NCBI RefSeq assembly: GCF_017571495.1
Contig: NZ_JAGETZ010000014.1
Span: forward strand, 62,001-126,000
From: Hymenobacter negativus
Lineage (GTDB): Bacteria > Bacteroidota > Bacteroidia > Cytophagales > Hymenobacteraceae
DNA: 64,000 nucleotides
Direction of reading: 5' to 3'
Of the stretch, positions 16,666 to 25,635 are shown piece after piece. Position numbers and translations under genes: made by a program. Each line of letters starts with the position of its first letter. Within the stretch, counting starts at the first letter, position 1. Under the pieces are notes generated by a model. It was not told where the DNA came from. It saw only the letters and a list, made by a program, of their open reading frames with translations, and searched no databases.

Positions 16666-16770
16666 AACGTCATGCTGAGCGAAGCCGAGGCATCTCTACT
16701 GCAGTGGTAAATCCTGGTAATTGAATTAGTTGCGCGGTAGAGATGCTTCGGCTTGGCTCAGCATGACGTT
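16666..16770. repeat. REP-like palindrome in the paoA-paoB gap (copy D)
   Basis: Arms 16666-16702 (starts AACGTCATGCTGAGCGAAGC) and 16734-16770 are reverse complements over 37 bases with three differences. It occupies most of the 153-base gap between paoA and paoB. Confidence 0.9.
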
Positions 16771-16794
16771 GTTTGGACCGTGCTATACTGTCAT

Positions 16795-17436
16795 TTAGCC
16801 TTTAAACCCGCTCTGCTCTACCTGCCGGATGGCGGCCACGATGTTGGGATAGGCGCCGCAGCGGCAGAGGTTGCCGCTCATCCACTCGCGCACATCGGCG
16901 TCGGTTTTGGCATGGCCTTCCTTAATGCAGGCGACACCCGACATGAGTTGGCCCGGCGTGCAGTAGCCGCACTGAAAGCCGTCGTGCTCGATGAAAGCGG
17001 CCTGCAGCGGGTGCAGTTCTTCGCCTTTGGCCAATCCTTCGATGGTCGTTATTTCTTTGCCCTGCGCCATCACGGCTAGGGTGAGGCAGCTATTTACGCG
17101 GCGTCCATCGACCAGCACGGTGCAGGCGCCGCATTGGCCGTGGTCGCAGCCTTTCTTGGAGCCCGTCAGGTCGAGGCGTTCGCGCAGGGCGTCGAGCAGC
17201 GTCACGCGCGGCTCCGCCTGAATGGTGCGCATGGTGCCGTTCACTTTCAGGCGCATCTCGCTCACACCCGCCACCTTCTTCGACATGGCCGTGAGGCGCT
17301 CGGCCTGGCCGATGAGGGGCGGAGCCAGCGCCAGGCCCAACAGGCCCCCGGCTTGCTTGATAAACGAGCGGCGGCCGTCGTTGGGAGACGCGCCATCCGG
17401 CTGCGCCGCCGGGGCGGGCGTGAGGTTATCCATCAT
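16795..17436 (-). CDS. paoA: [2Fe-2S] subunit of aldehyde oxidoreductase with Tat signal (PaoA/YagT type)
   Basis: 213 residues from ATG 17436 (a TTG at 17466 would add ten residues and is less likely). A twin-arginine signal is visible: NDGRRSFIKQAGG followed by LLGLALAPPL. The plant-type ferredoxin cluster uses GCDHGQCGACTVLVDG with a further Cys in NSCLTLA, and the second cluster uses FQCGYCTPGQLMSG and GNLCRCGAYPNI. It shuttles electrons between the Mo and FAD subunits, probably in the periplasm. First gene of the paoA-paoB-paoC-mocA run; no clear promoter consensus was found upstream. Confidence 0.93.
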   Translation of the reverse strand: MMDNLTPAPAAQPDGASPNDGRRSFIKQAGGLLGLALAPPLIGQAERLTAMSKKVAGVSEMRLKVNGTMRTIQAEPRVTLLDALRERLDLTGSKKGCDHGQCGACTVLVDGRRVNSCLTLAVMAQGKEITTIEGLAKGEELHPLQAAFIEHDGFQCGYCTPGQLMSGVACIKEGHAKTDADVREWMSGNLCRCGAYPNIVAAIRQVEQSGFKG

Positions 17437-17599
17437 GGTAAGGAAGTAGGAGGTTGGTGTCCTCAACCGTTGCCGGGTGGCATTGGTCAGGTCAAGGCGA
17501 GGAGTCGCCTTGGTAAATCCAACCTTCTACTACGATACTATCATTCCCAATAGTTACTAATTAGCCGAAATCTTTTACATAAACTCCTAAAAAATGGCA

Positions 17600-18691
17600 T
17601 TATTCGCAACGCACGTAGGGCCGCATCTTTTCCCAATCGGCCAGCTTTAGAATGGGAATCTGTTTCAAATCCTCCACTGTTTTGAACGGACCGTGCTGCT
17701 GCCGGTACGCCACGATGACGCGCGCCTTGGGCTTGCCGATGTAGGGCTGGAGGTACATTTCATCGAAGGTGGCGGTGTTCACATTCACTGTTTTGGGCGC
17801 GTAGCCTGGCGCCACGAAGGTGTATTTCTTGAGGCTGTCGCGCAGGTCCGGCGCATCACGCAGCACAAATACCTCGTCTAACTGGTCTTCGCTGCGGTAG
17901 CCACCGAGCTGATTGCGGTACTTTACCACCCACTTGGCCCGGCCCGCTCCAATGCCGCGAATCTGCATCAATTGCGTCGTATCGGCGGTATTCAGGTCGA
18001 AGGGTTGAAGGTTGCGCGGCTTGCGGGCAAATTTGGCGGGCGTGCCGTCGGCGCTGGCAAAGGGTGGGAATTTGCCATCCGGCCCCGGCTTGTTGGCGGC
18101 ATAGTCGCGCTTGGGTGCTTCGTCGGGTAGTTGCATGAACGGAGCCAGCCGCTGGTACACCGAATCTTCCAGCCCGTACATCTTCTTCACTTGCGCTTTG
18201 GCTTTGAAGCCACCGGCTGCCTCTTGGTATTTCACCATGCGGATGGCCACGAAGTGCGGCACGCCCCGTGCTTCCCAGCCTTCGGCCGTGAGGGCGTTGG
18301 GGTCGAACGGAGCTAGGCGTACCTGTGCTACCTTGGGGTAGCGCGAAGCACCCCGTTCAGATTTCTTATACGCTCGTTTTGGGTAGCGGCTGGCGTAGCT
18401 CTGGTCCGTTGCACGGTGCTCTTTTAATTGCGCGGCCAGCTCGTTCAGGCCTTTTTGGTCGGCGGCAGGGAGGTAGCTGGGCAGTTCCGGTCGAAGCAGA
18501 ATAGGCCCAAATACACAGCCAGCCATCAGCAGCAAGATACCCACCATGCCCCGGGCTTCGCCACGCGAGTAGCCGAATTGACGCCGCACCCACGGCATTG
18601 GATTAAGGGCATTTTGGGGCCCGTGCGAGCGCGGAATAGAGGGGGCAGGCATAGCGGTAGAAAAGGTGAGCGCAGCAATAGTCATCCTCAT
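17600..18691 (-). CDS. ComEA-like helix-hairpin-helix protein
   Basis: 363 residues with a single hydrophobic segment at about residues 48-68 (ARGMVGILLLMAGCVFGPIL), so probably a membrane-anchored protein. Three helix-hairpin-helix units follow, the clearest being FDLNTADTTQLMQIRGIGAG (about 240-260) and VNVNTATFDEMYLQPYIGKP (about 305-325). The array binds double-stranded DNA in ComEA of competent bacteria; here it could take part in DNA uptake or be a generic DNA-binding anchor. The N-terminus before the anchor is poorly conserved, so a later Met (for example before PWVRRQFGYSRG) may be the true start. Confidence 0.82.
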   Translation of the reverse strand: MRMTIAALTFSTAMPAPSIPRSHGPQNALNPMPWVRRQFGYSRGEARGMVGILLLMAGCVFGPILLRPELPSYLPAADQKGLNELAAQLKEHRATDQSYASRYPKRAYKKSERGASRYPKVAQVRLAPFDPNALTAEGWEARGVPHFVAIRMVKYQEAAGGFKAKAQVKKMYGLEDSVYQRLAPFMQLPDEAPKRDYAANKPGPDGKFPPFASADGTPAKFARKPRNLQPFDLNTADTTQLMQIRGIGAGRAKWVVKYRNQLGGYRSEDQLDEVFVLRDAPDLRDSLKKYTFVAPGYAPKTVNVNTATFDEMYLQPYIGKPKARVIVAYRQQHGPFKTVEDLKQIPILKLADWEKMRPYVRCE

Positions 18692-18752
18692 TTATAGGAG
18701 GATACTTTGCAAGTATAAGCAAAACAGTAATGCTGCGCTCGCCCTGTTGCTA

Positions 18753-20234
18753 TTAGCTCCGCGCCTTGGTTATGCTGGGCGTGCGGTTCGTCTTGCGGGT
18801 GGGGCCGGGGCGTTTCACTGTCACGGGGAGCGGGTCGCCGGGCGGGCGCGTTTCCTGGGACACCCACGTGTGAATCAGCTTAAGACCCTCGGGCGAAAAG
18901 ATGGCCTGCTGCACGCCATTTATCATGGGCCACTGGCTGGGCGCGGGCTGAAATAAGTGGTTGATGCCGTCGAGCTTGTATTCGGTGGCCGAGCGCTTGG
19001 CGTGGCGCAGGGCCTTGTAGAGCGGCACCATATTGCGCTTAGTCGATACCTGCAAATCGGAAGTGCCGTTGAGCAGCAACACCGAGCATTGCACCTTATC
19101 GAGCTTAGCCTGAGGGTTGAAGTCGAAGAAATAACGTGACCATGGCGAGGTGAGCTGCGCGGCCCGGGCGCGGGCCATATTGGCATCGATGCCCATGTTG
19201 GCACCGGTGAGCAGGGAGGCTACTTTAGGACGAGCGACGGCATTATCAGGCGTTTGCCGGATAACGTCCACCGTGCGCTGGTACACATCCTGGGCGGCCT
19301 TTACCTGCGAGGGGTCCGCCCCAATCAGGCGCATGATTTCCACCTGCTGGCGCCGGAGTACTTCACTGCCCAACTGCCCGTAGCCTGCCAACGAGACTAC
19401 AAAAGCCGGTACCCGGCCTGGTGTGGCGGCGGCCAGCAGGGCCACATTTGCCCCCTCGCCATGCCCTAGCAGGCCCACGCGGTACGCTGCCACCAGCGGC
19501 TGCGAGCGCAGAAAGTTCATGGCTGCCTGCGCATCGGTCACGAAATCAGCAGTAGTAGCCGTTGAATAGTTGCCCGTCGATTTGCCCACTCCCCGGTCGT
19601 CAAACCGCAGTACGGCAATGCCATGGCGCGTGAGGTAATCGGCCACTTGGCCAAACATGCGGTAGCCATTCACCTCCACGTCGCGGGTTTGCGGGCCGGA
19701 ATCGGAGATGAGTACTACACCTGCAAACGGTCCTTCACCGGCCGGGATGGTGAGTGTACCAGCCAGGTGGTTTTTGGTGCTGGGATTGATGAAGCTGACG
19801 TTGCTTTCGCGGTAGGGCGGCGTGGCCTTAAACCTGGTGACAGCCTGCGTGGAAGTGGCCGCCCGCTTGAGCACCATGGGACCATTTACGCCGGGCTGCT
19901 TCCAGGTGCCACTGAGGGTGGCTCCATCGTCCTGCACCTTGCCCACGAAGCTGCTGCCAGCTTGCTCAATGCGCAGGGTCAGGTTGTCCTCTTTCAGCTC
20001 AACTTCCACGGGCATGCGGCTGATGCGCTGCTGCGGCGCATCGAGGGCAGCATAGTAGGTGCCATTGGTGAGCGGCACAATGGTGATGACAATGGTGATT
20101 TCGCCGCCGAGCAATTTCAGCGGGCCTCTCCACTGGCCATTTAGTGGCGTGGGCACTGGTGGAGCGGCCAGTACAACAGTATATTGGGTGAGTAGTATCA
20201 GTAGAAATAACGCGGTGCGTATAAATCTTATCAT
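18753..20234 (-). CDS. Secreted alpha/beta hydrolase-fold protein lacking the nucleophile Ser
   Basis: 493 residues with a Sec signal (FIRTALFLLILLTQYTVVLA). An N-terminal beta domain (about 30-135: LNGQWRGPLKLLGGEITIVI) precedes an alpha/beta-hydrolase domain with HGIAVLRFDDRGVGKSTGNY, the elbow GLLGHGEGAN, the acid region LLLNGTSDLQVS and the His region DGINHLF. At the nucleophile elbow the usual GHSEG has become GHGEG (codon GGC), whereas the paralogue next door at 20413 keeps GHSEG. All else looks intact, so it may be inactive or serve as a binding protein. No substrate can be named for this COG1073-like family. Confidence 0.88.
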   Translation of the reverse strand: MIRFIRTALFLLILLTQYTVVLAAPPVPTPLNGQWRGPLKLLGGEITIVITIVPLTNGTYYAALDAPQQRISRMPVEVELKEDNLTLRIEQAGSSFVGKVQDDGATLSGTWKQPGVNGPMVLKRAATSTQAVTRFKATPPYRESNVSFINPSTKNHLAGTLTIPAGEGPFAGVVLISDSGPQTRDVEVNGYRMFGQVADYLTRHGIAVLRFDDRGVGKSTGNYSTATTADFVTDAQAAMNFLRSQPLVAAYRVGLLGHGEGANVALLAAATPGRVPAFVVSLAGYGQLGSEVLRRQQVEIMRLIGADPSQVKAAQDVYQRTVDVIRQTPDNAVARPKVASLLTGANMGIDANMARARAAQLTSPWSRYFFDFNPQAKLDKVQCSVLLLNGTSDLQVSTKRNMVPLYKALRHAKRSATEYKLDGINHLFQPAPSQWPMINGVQQAIFSPEGLKLIHTWVSQETRPPGDPLPVTVKRPGPTRKTNRTPSITKARS

Positions 20235-20350
20235 GGAATCAGACTATAAAAACAGTAGATAATAAGCAATAAAGAAGAACCGAGTCCGAAAAGTACAACA
20301 AATGTTTTTTGTGTGCAATAATTTTCACTCTTTGGCTATAGTAGAGCCTA

Positions 20351-20389
20351 CATGAAGAAGGCTGCTCCGCAAGAGCGGCCTTCTTCATG
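20351..20389. terminator. Stem-loop between the two hydrolase genes
   Basis: CATGAAGAAGGCTGCTC and GAGCGGCCTTCTTCATG pair over 17 bases with one mismatch around a short loop. There is no T-run; it would separate the transcripts of the two paralogous genes. Confidence 0.5.
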
Positions 20390-20412
20390 CAATAGCGCCA
20401 ACAGAAGCATAG

Positions 20413-21798
20413 CTATTTCTTGGTATGCTGCATTATCCAGTCACCAATCACTGTCAGGGCGTCGGGCGAAAATGTTTCTTCGATGGTGCCATACTCATCT
20501 GGACCACCGGTGTTAGCGGTCTGGAATAAGTGGTTGAGGCCGGGCAATTCTTTGGTTATCACATCGTGGTTGCCGCCTGTTTTCAATACCGAAGCCGTGG
20601 CAGCTAGATTGGCGGCGGCGGGCACTTGCCGGTCTTTGCTGCCGCCGAGGGCCAGCACCGGGCAATGAACTTTGGCTAGGGTTTGGGCCGGGCGGTCGGC
20701 CAGCAGGTGGCGATAGAAGGGCGAAGTCATGACTGCTAGTTGAGACTCCAGTGCGGCCGTAGTGGTCGGGTTGTTGGTCGGATTATATAAGGCTGTGAGT
20801 TGGGTGCGGGCTTGGGTATCGTCTGATGTCTTCTGAATAATCTGCGTCATGGTCCGCTGCTGCTTTTCGAGGGCCGCGAGCTGGATGGGGTCGGTGGTTT
20901 GCAGGCGGGCCAGGGCCAGCGACTGTTGCACTATCAGCTCATCGCCGGCAATGCCCGGCGCGGCCAGCAGCACCAGAAAGTCTGGTGCATTCGGCTGCGT
21001 GGCGGTTCCAATGGCTGCGGTGCCGCCTTCGCTGTGTCCCAGCACGCCCACCTGGTTTTTGCGGATGCCCGGCTGGGCTCGCAGCCACGCCAGTGCTGCC
21101 TGCGCATCAGTGGTGTAATCGGCGCTGGTCATGCCTTTTTGGGTGCCACCCGACTGGCCCACGCCCCGGTCATCAAACCGCAGCACGGCAATGCCGTGGC
21201 GGGTGAGGTAGTCGGCTAGTACCGCGAAGGGCTGGTGGCCCAGGATGGTTTCGTTACGGTCTTCGGGCCCCGAGCCAGTGAGCATCACCACCGCCGGGAA
21301 GGGACCCATGTCTGCGGGGAGGGTGTAGGTGCCGGCCAGCATGATACCAGCTTTCTCGTTTTTAAACGTCACGTCGGCCGACTGGTAGGGGAAGGGCGGC
21401 TGAGGCGTCTGGGGTCGGTTGGGGCCAGCTGGTTTGGAGGCCCCGGCCCGGGTGAGCGTGAGTGGAAACGAGCGCAGACCCTGCTGCCACTCGCCTTCCA
21501 AGTGCTGGCCATCGGCCGAGCGGCGGCCAGCAAACTGCGCAGCAGGCTGGCGCAGGCGCAGGTACACGCTGTCGGCTGGCGCCGTGAATTGCAGCACAAG
21601 GCCTTGCGCATGCTGAGCAGGAATGTCGAGCGTGGCCGAGCGCGGCCCGCCGGCCGGGTCGGTGAGGTGCGCCGTGAACTCAATAGGTCCAACGGTTCCG
21701 TTCCAGTCGCCAGTGAGGCTGGTTTGGGCGCGGGCGCTGCTGGAGCCCAGAAGCGCGGCGGCGGTGGCGCTCAGGAAGAAGCGGGTAAGTGTGTGCAT
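20413..21798 (-). CDS. Secreted alpha/beta hydrolase
   Basis: 461 residues with a Sec signal (FLSATAAALLGSSSARAQ). Same layout as the neighbour at 18753: N-terminal beta domain (LTGDWNGTVGPIEFTAHL), then an alpha/beta-hydrolase domain with VVMLTGSGPEDRNE, HGIAVLRFDDRGVGQSGG, the nucleophile elbow VGVLGHSEGGTAAIG, acid region ALGGSKDRQVPA and catalytic His in LPGLNHLFQTA. The complete Ser-Asp-His set suggests an active esterase or peptidase-like hydrolase acting in the envelope. The two genes are tandem duplicates that have diverged. Confidence 0.88.
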   Translation of the reverse strand: MHTLTRFFLSATAAALLGSSSARAQTSLTGDWNGTVGPIEFTAHLTDPAGGPRSATLDIPAQHAQGLVLQFTAPADSVYLRLRQPAAQFAGRRSADGQHLEGEWQQGLRSFPLTLTRAGASKPAGPNRPQTPQPPFPYQSADVTFKNEKAGIMLAGTYTLPADMGPFPAVVMLTGSGPEDRNETILGHQPFAVLADYLTRHGIAVLRFDDRGVGQSGGTQKGMTSADYTTDAQAALAWLRAQPGIRKNQVGVLGHSEGGTAAIGTATQPNAPDFLVLLAAPGIAGDELIVQQSLALARLQTTDPIQLAALEKQQRTMTQIIQKTSDDTQARTQLTALYNPTNNPTTTAALESQLAVMTSPFYRHLLADRPAQTLAKVHCPVLALGGSKDRQVPAAANLAATASVLKTGGNHDVITKELPGLNHLFQTANTGGPDEYGTIEETFSPDALTVIGDWIMQHTKK

Positions 21799-21933
21799 GG
21801 CAGTGCGGTGAGGTGGAGTGCAATGTTACGAAGATAATTAGACAAGCTTCTAATTAAAAACAGAATAAATCTGCCGCAGCCAGACTGAGCGTGTTGGGTC
21901 TATATTGAAGTCATGAAAACATTCTGATTTTTG

Positions 21934-22500
21934 ATGCTGCTCTTGCTGTCGGCACTATCAAAAAATACTGGCCAAGCTGTTGCATCTCAACCTACCGGCT
22001 TAGCTGTAACGGCCGAAATAGTTCATGTAGTGATACAAGGTGAACGGCTAATAAACATGCCTCAAATTATTCCTTACTTAAGATTGAATATCCGCAATCA
22101 GACCAATTATCCTCGTGCTATTACCATTATGTCGTGTAGCTGGGCTGATTCTTGGGTTCAGAAGGGCGCATATGGTTTATGCAGTAGCTGGTTGTGTCAA
22201 AAAAATGCACCCCAAACCATTACCATTCCTGTTGGACAAGCATTGGTCTTTTATAGCGGATTATGTGTTGCGCAGAGTGGAAAGAACGAGGCAACAAGTT
22301 TCTCGATGGGGTTCGTTGATTCTCCAGCCGCATATTTCCGGTCTTGGCACACAAGAGGAAAGGAGGAAAAAGAACTCAGAGCTCGCGCCGTGGTGTATTG
22401 GAGCAATGAATTGAATGGTAAAATCAACTTCGCTACCACGCCTGAAGTGGCAGGGAACGACTTGGACCAGCGCTATTATGTATCCAGAGATGGGAAGTAG
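21934..22500 (+). CDS. Small secreted protein of unknown function, start interrupted by TGA
   Basis: 188 residues from ATG 21934. No family recognised. An ATG at 21913 in the same frame would give MKTF, then a TGA stop (21925-21927), then FLMLLLLSALSKNTG; one G at the third base of that codon would make Trp and restore a textbook Sec signal. Starting at ATG 21934 a shorter hydrophobic stretch remains. The mature part contains six Cys-bearing segments (SCSWADSW, GLCSSWLCQK, YSGLCVAQ) and hydrophobic strands, suggesting an exported beta-rich domain. Base composition is more AT-rich than the neighbours, consistent with foreign origin. It may be functional from the later start or a recent pseudogene. 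Confidence 0.6.
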   Translation: MLLLLSALSKNTGQAVASQPTGLAVTAEIVHVVIQGERLINMPQIIPYLRLNIRNQTNYPRAITIMSCSWADSWVQKGAYGLCSSWLCQKNAPQTITIPVGQALVFYSGLCVAQSGKNEATSFSMGFVDSPAAYFRSWHTRGKEEKELRARAVVYWSNELNGKINFATTPEVAGNDLDQRYYVSRDGK

Positions 22501-22612
22501 ATATCTGTCGGGTTTTCACTAGTCCAACGCCTTCTCTCTGGCCGTACCTTCGTACTCACAGCAATTGCCTGCGGCCGAAACCTTCCGGCCCCACCTGGCT
22601 GTTAGTTCGTTT

Positions 22613-25453
22613 ATGCCCAAAAAAGACGCTTTGCAAGTTTCGGCCCCGTCCGACAACGCCATTGATGCCCTCGACCCGCGCGAATTCATCCTCATCAAAA
22701 ACGCCCGGGTTCACAATCTCAAAAACCTCAGCGTGGCCCTGCCGCGCAACCAGTTCATCGTTGTCACGGGCCTGTCAGGTTCGGGCAAATCCAGCCTGGC
22801 CTTCGATACTTTGTATGCTGAAGGCCAGCGCATGTATGTGGAGAGCCTGAGCAGCTACGCCCGCCAGTTCCTGGGCCGGATGGACAAGCCCGACGTGGAC
22901 TACATCCGGGGCATTTCGCCGGCCATTGCCATTGAGCAAAAGGTCAGCATCAAGAACAACCGCTCGACAGTAGGCACCAGCACTGAGATTTACGATTACC
23001 TCAAGCTGCTGTTTGCGCGGGTGGGCCGCACGTATTCGCCCGTCAGTGGCGAGCAGGTGCGCAAGGATAATGTGGCCGATGTGGTCGATTTTCTGGCCAA
23101 CCAGCCCGAGGGCACCAAGGCCATGATTCTGGCCCCGCTCTACCGCGCCGACAAGACGCGCGCCATGAGCAAGGAACTGGATTTGCTGCTGCAAAAGGGC
23201 TACAGCCGCGTGGTAGTGAATGGCGTGACCTCCCAGATTGAGGACCTGATAGCCGAAGGCCAGCCCGAGGTGAAGGGCGATGTATACATCATGATTGACC
23301 GCGCTGTGTTGCGCCCCAATGACGAAGACCTGCTGTTCCGCCTATCGGACTCGGTGCAAACGGCCTTTTTTGAAGGGCATGGCACCTGCGTGGTGCACTT
23401 AAATGGCGACGACGTTCGCACCTTCTCCGACAAGTTTGAGCTGGATGGCATGACCTTCGAGGAGCCCAGCGTTAACTTCTTCTCCTTCAATAACCCATAT
23501 GGTGCTTGCCAGACCTGTGAGGGCTTCGGCTCGGTGCTGGGCATTGACGAGGATTTGGTGATTCCGGACAAGAGCATGACGGTGTTCGAAGGCGCAATTG
23601 CCCCGTGGCGTACCGAAAAGCAGGGCGAATGGCTGAAGCCGCTGCTGAAAAACGGCATCCGCTTCGACTTTCCCATTCACCGCCCCTATAATGACCTGAG
23701 CGAGGCCGAGCAGCGCCTGCTCTGGACCGGTAACAAGTACTTCCAGGGCCTTGATGCCTACTTTAAGTGGGTGAGCGAGCAGACCCACAAAATCCAGTAC
23801 CGCGTGCTGCAAAGCCGCTACCGGGGCCGCACCACCTGCCCCGACTGCCGCGGCACCCGCCTGCGCAAAGACGCCCAATACGTCCGCATCGACGGCCGCA
23901 GCATTGCCGACATCGTGCTGCTGCCCATCTCGGAAGCCCTGAAATTCTTCGAAAACATGAGCCTGAGCGAGCACGAGCAGAAAGTAGCCGAACGCCTCGT
24001 GACGGAAATTACCAACCGCCTTGGCTACCTCAACCGGGTAGGGCTAGGGTATCTGACCCTGAACCGATTGAGTAACACGCTGAGCGGTGGCGAAAGTCAG
24101 CGCATTTCACTGGCTACTTCGTTGGGTTCGGCACTGGTGGGCTCCATGTACGTGCTTGATGAGCCCAGCATCGGCCTGCACCCCAAGGATGCCGAGCAGT
24201 TGATTGGTGTGCTGCGCTCCCTGCAGCAACTCGGCAACACCGTGGTGGTAGTAGAGCACGAGGAGAAGATGATGGAAGCCGCCGACCAGATTATCGACAT
24301 TGGTCCTGAGGCCGGCAGCGGCGGCGGTAACCTGATGTTTCAGGGCACCATGGCACAGCTTCTCCAAGACACCGAAACCTACACCGGCCAGTACCTGAGC
24401 GGCCGCATGGAGGTACCCGTGCCCAAAGTACGGCGCCCCTGGCGCAACGCCCTGGAGCTAACCGGAGCCCGCGAAAACAACCTTAAAAACGTGAGCGTGA
24501 AGCTGCCGCTGGGCGTGATGACCGTGGTAACGGGCGTGTCCGGGTCGGGCAAGTCCACGCTCATCAAGCGCATTCTGGCGCCGGCCCTGATGAAGATGTT
24601 GGGCGGTGGCGCGGGCGAAACCACCGGCAAGTTTGACCGCCTCACCGGCGTGAACGGACAGGTAACGCATGTCGAGTTCGTAGACCAGAACCCCATCGGT
24701 AAGTCGTCGCGCTCCAACCCTGTTACCTACGTGAAGGCTTACGACGCCATCCGGACGCTGTTTTCGGAGCAGCCGCTGGCCAAGGCACGGGGCCTAAAGC
24801 CCTCGCACTTCTCGTTCAACGTAGATGGGGGGCGTTGCGAAGTGTGCCAGGGCGAGGGCCAGGTAAAAATCGAGATGCAGTTCATGGCCGACATCTACCT
24901 GACTTGCGAAGGCTGCGGCGGCCACAAATTCAAGCAGGATATTCTGGAAATCAAATTCCAGGATAAGGGCATCGACGATGTGCTGGAAATGACGGTTTCC
25001 GACGCCGTACAGTTCTTCCAGAGCCAGCCCAAAGTGGCCGACCGCCTCAAGCCACTAGAAGACGTGGGCCTGGGTTACATCCGCCTCGGGCAGTCGGCCA
25101 ACACGCTGAGCGGCGGCGAGGCCCAGCGCGTGAAGCTGGCCTCATTCCTCACCAAAGGCGCTACGCTTCAGCAGGATAAAATCCTGTTCATCTTCGATGA
25201 GCCCAGCACTGGCTTGCACTTCCACGACATTGCTAAGCTGCTTGGCGCCCTCAATGCGCTCATTGAACAAGGCAACTCCGTCCTCATCATTGAGCACAAC
25301 GTCGACATCATCAAGTGTGCCGACTGGATTATCGACCTCGGCCCCGAAGGAGGGCTTAACGGCGGGCATCTGCTCTTTGAAGGCACGCCTGAGGAGATGG
25401 TAAAACTGAAGGAAACCAACCACACCGCTCGCTTCCTGGCAGAGAAGGTGTAA
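22613..25453 (+). CDS. uvrA: UvrABC excinuclease subunit A
   Basis: 946 residues from ATG 22613 (the frame is open to a TTG at 22565, but the alignable start is MPKKDALQ). First ATPase: VVTGLSGSGKSSLAFDTLYA, zinc-finger Cys pairs CQTCEGFGSV and TTCPDCRGTR, signature NTLSGGESQRISLA, Walker B MYVLDEPSIGLHP. Second ATPase: VVTGVSGSGKSTLIKRI, zinc finger CEVCQGEG with CEGCGGHK, signature NTLSGGEAQRVKLA, Walker B LFIFDEPSTGLHF. It recognises bulky DNA lesions and loads UvrB in nucleotide-excision repair. Length and order are normal. No uvrB or uvrC in the window. Confidence 0.97.
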   Translation: MPKKDALQVSAPSDNAIDALDPREFILIKNARVHNLKNLSVALPRNQFIVVTGLSGSGKSSLAFDTLYAEGQRMYVESLSSYARQFLGRMDKPDVDYIRGISPAIAIEQKVSIKNNRSTVGTSTEIYDYLKLLFARVGRTYSPVSGEQVRKDNVADVVDFLANQPEGTKAMILAPLYRADKTRAMSKELDLLLQKGYSRVVVNGVTSQIEDLIAEGQPEVKGDVYIMIDRAVLRPNDEDLLFRLSDSVQTAFFEGHGTCVVHLNGDDVRTFSDKFELDGMTFEEPSVNFFSFNNPYGACQTCEGFGSVLGIDEDLVIPDKSMTVFEGAIAPWRTEKQGEWLKPLLKNGIRFDFPIHRPYNDLSEAEQRLLWTGNKYFQGLDAYFKWVSEQTHKIQYRVLQSRYRGRTTCPDCRGTRLRKDAQYVRIDGRSIADIVLLPISEALKFFENMSLSEHEQKVAERLVTEITNRLGYLNRVGLGYLTLNRLSNTLSGGESQRISLATSLGSALVGSMYVLDEPSIGLHPKDAEQLIGVLRSLQQLGNTVVVVEHEEKMMEAADQIIDIGPEAGSGGGNLMFQGTMAQLLQDTETYTGQYLSGRMEVPVPKVRRPWRNALELTGARENNLKNVSVKLPLGVMTVVTGVSGSGKSTLIKRILAPALMKMLGGGAGETTGKFDRLTGVNGQVTHVEFVDQNPIGKSSRSNPVTYVKAYDAIRTLFSEQPLAKARGLKPSHFSFNVDGGRCEVCQGEGQVKIEMQFMADIYLTCEGCGGHKFKQDILEIKFQDKGIDDVLEMTVSDAVQFFQSQPKVADRLKPLEDVGLGYIRLGQSANTLSGGEAQRVKLASFLTKGATLQQDKILFIFDEPSTGLHFHDIAKLLGALNALIEQGNSVLIIEHNVDIIKCADWIIDLGPEGGLNGGHLLFEGTPEEMVKLKETNHTARFLAEKV

Positions 25454-25635
25454 CAGCGTTCTGCTTATAATTTCAGCGAAAAGTAAAGAATAGCACTTTG
25501 CTTTGGTTAATTGAGAAGCTTTTGTAATGTTATTAGCGTCTTATTAGTTACGAATGGGCTGATGTACGACCAACCATAGGGATAAATCCGTAAGTTCGTC
25601 ACCCCTTCGCTTCTCACCACCCAACCGTTGCGATT

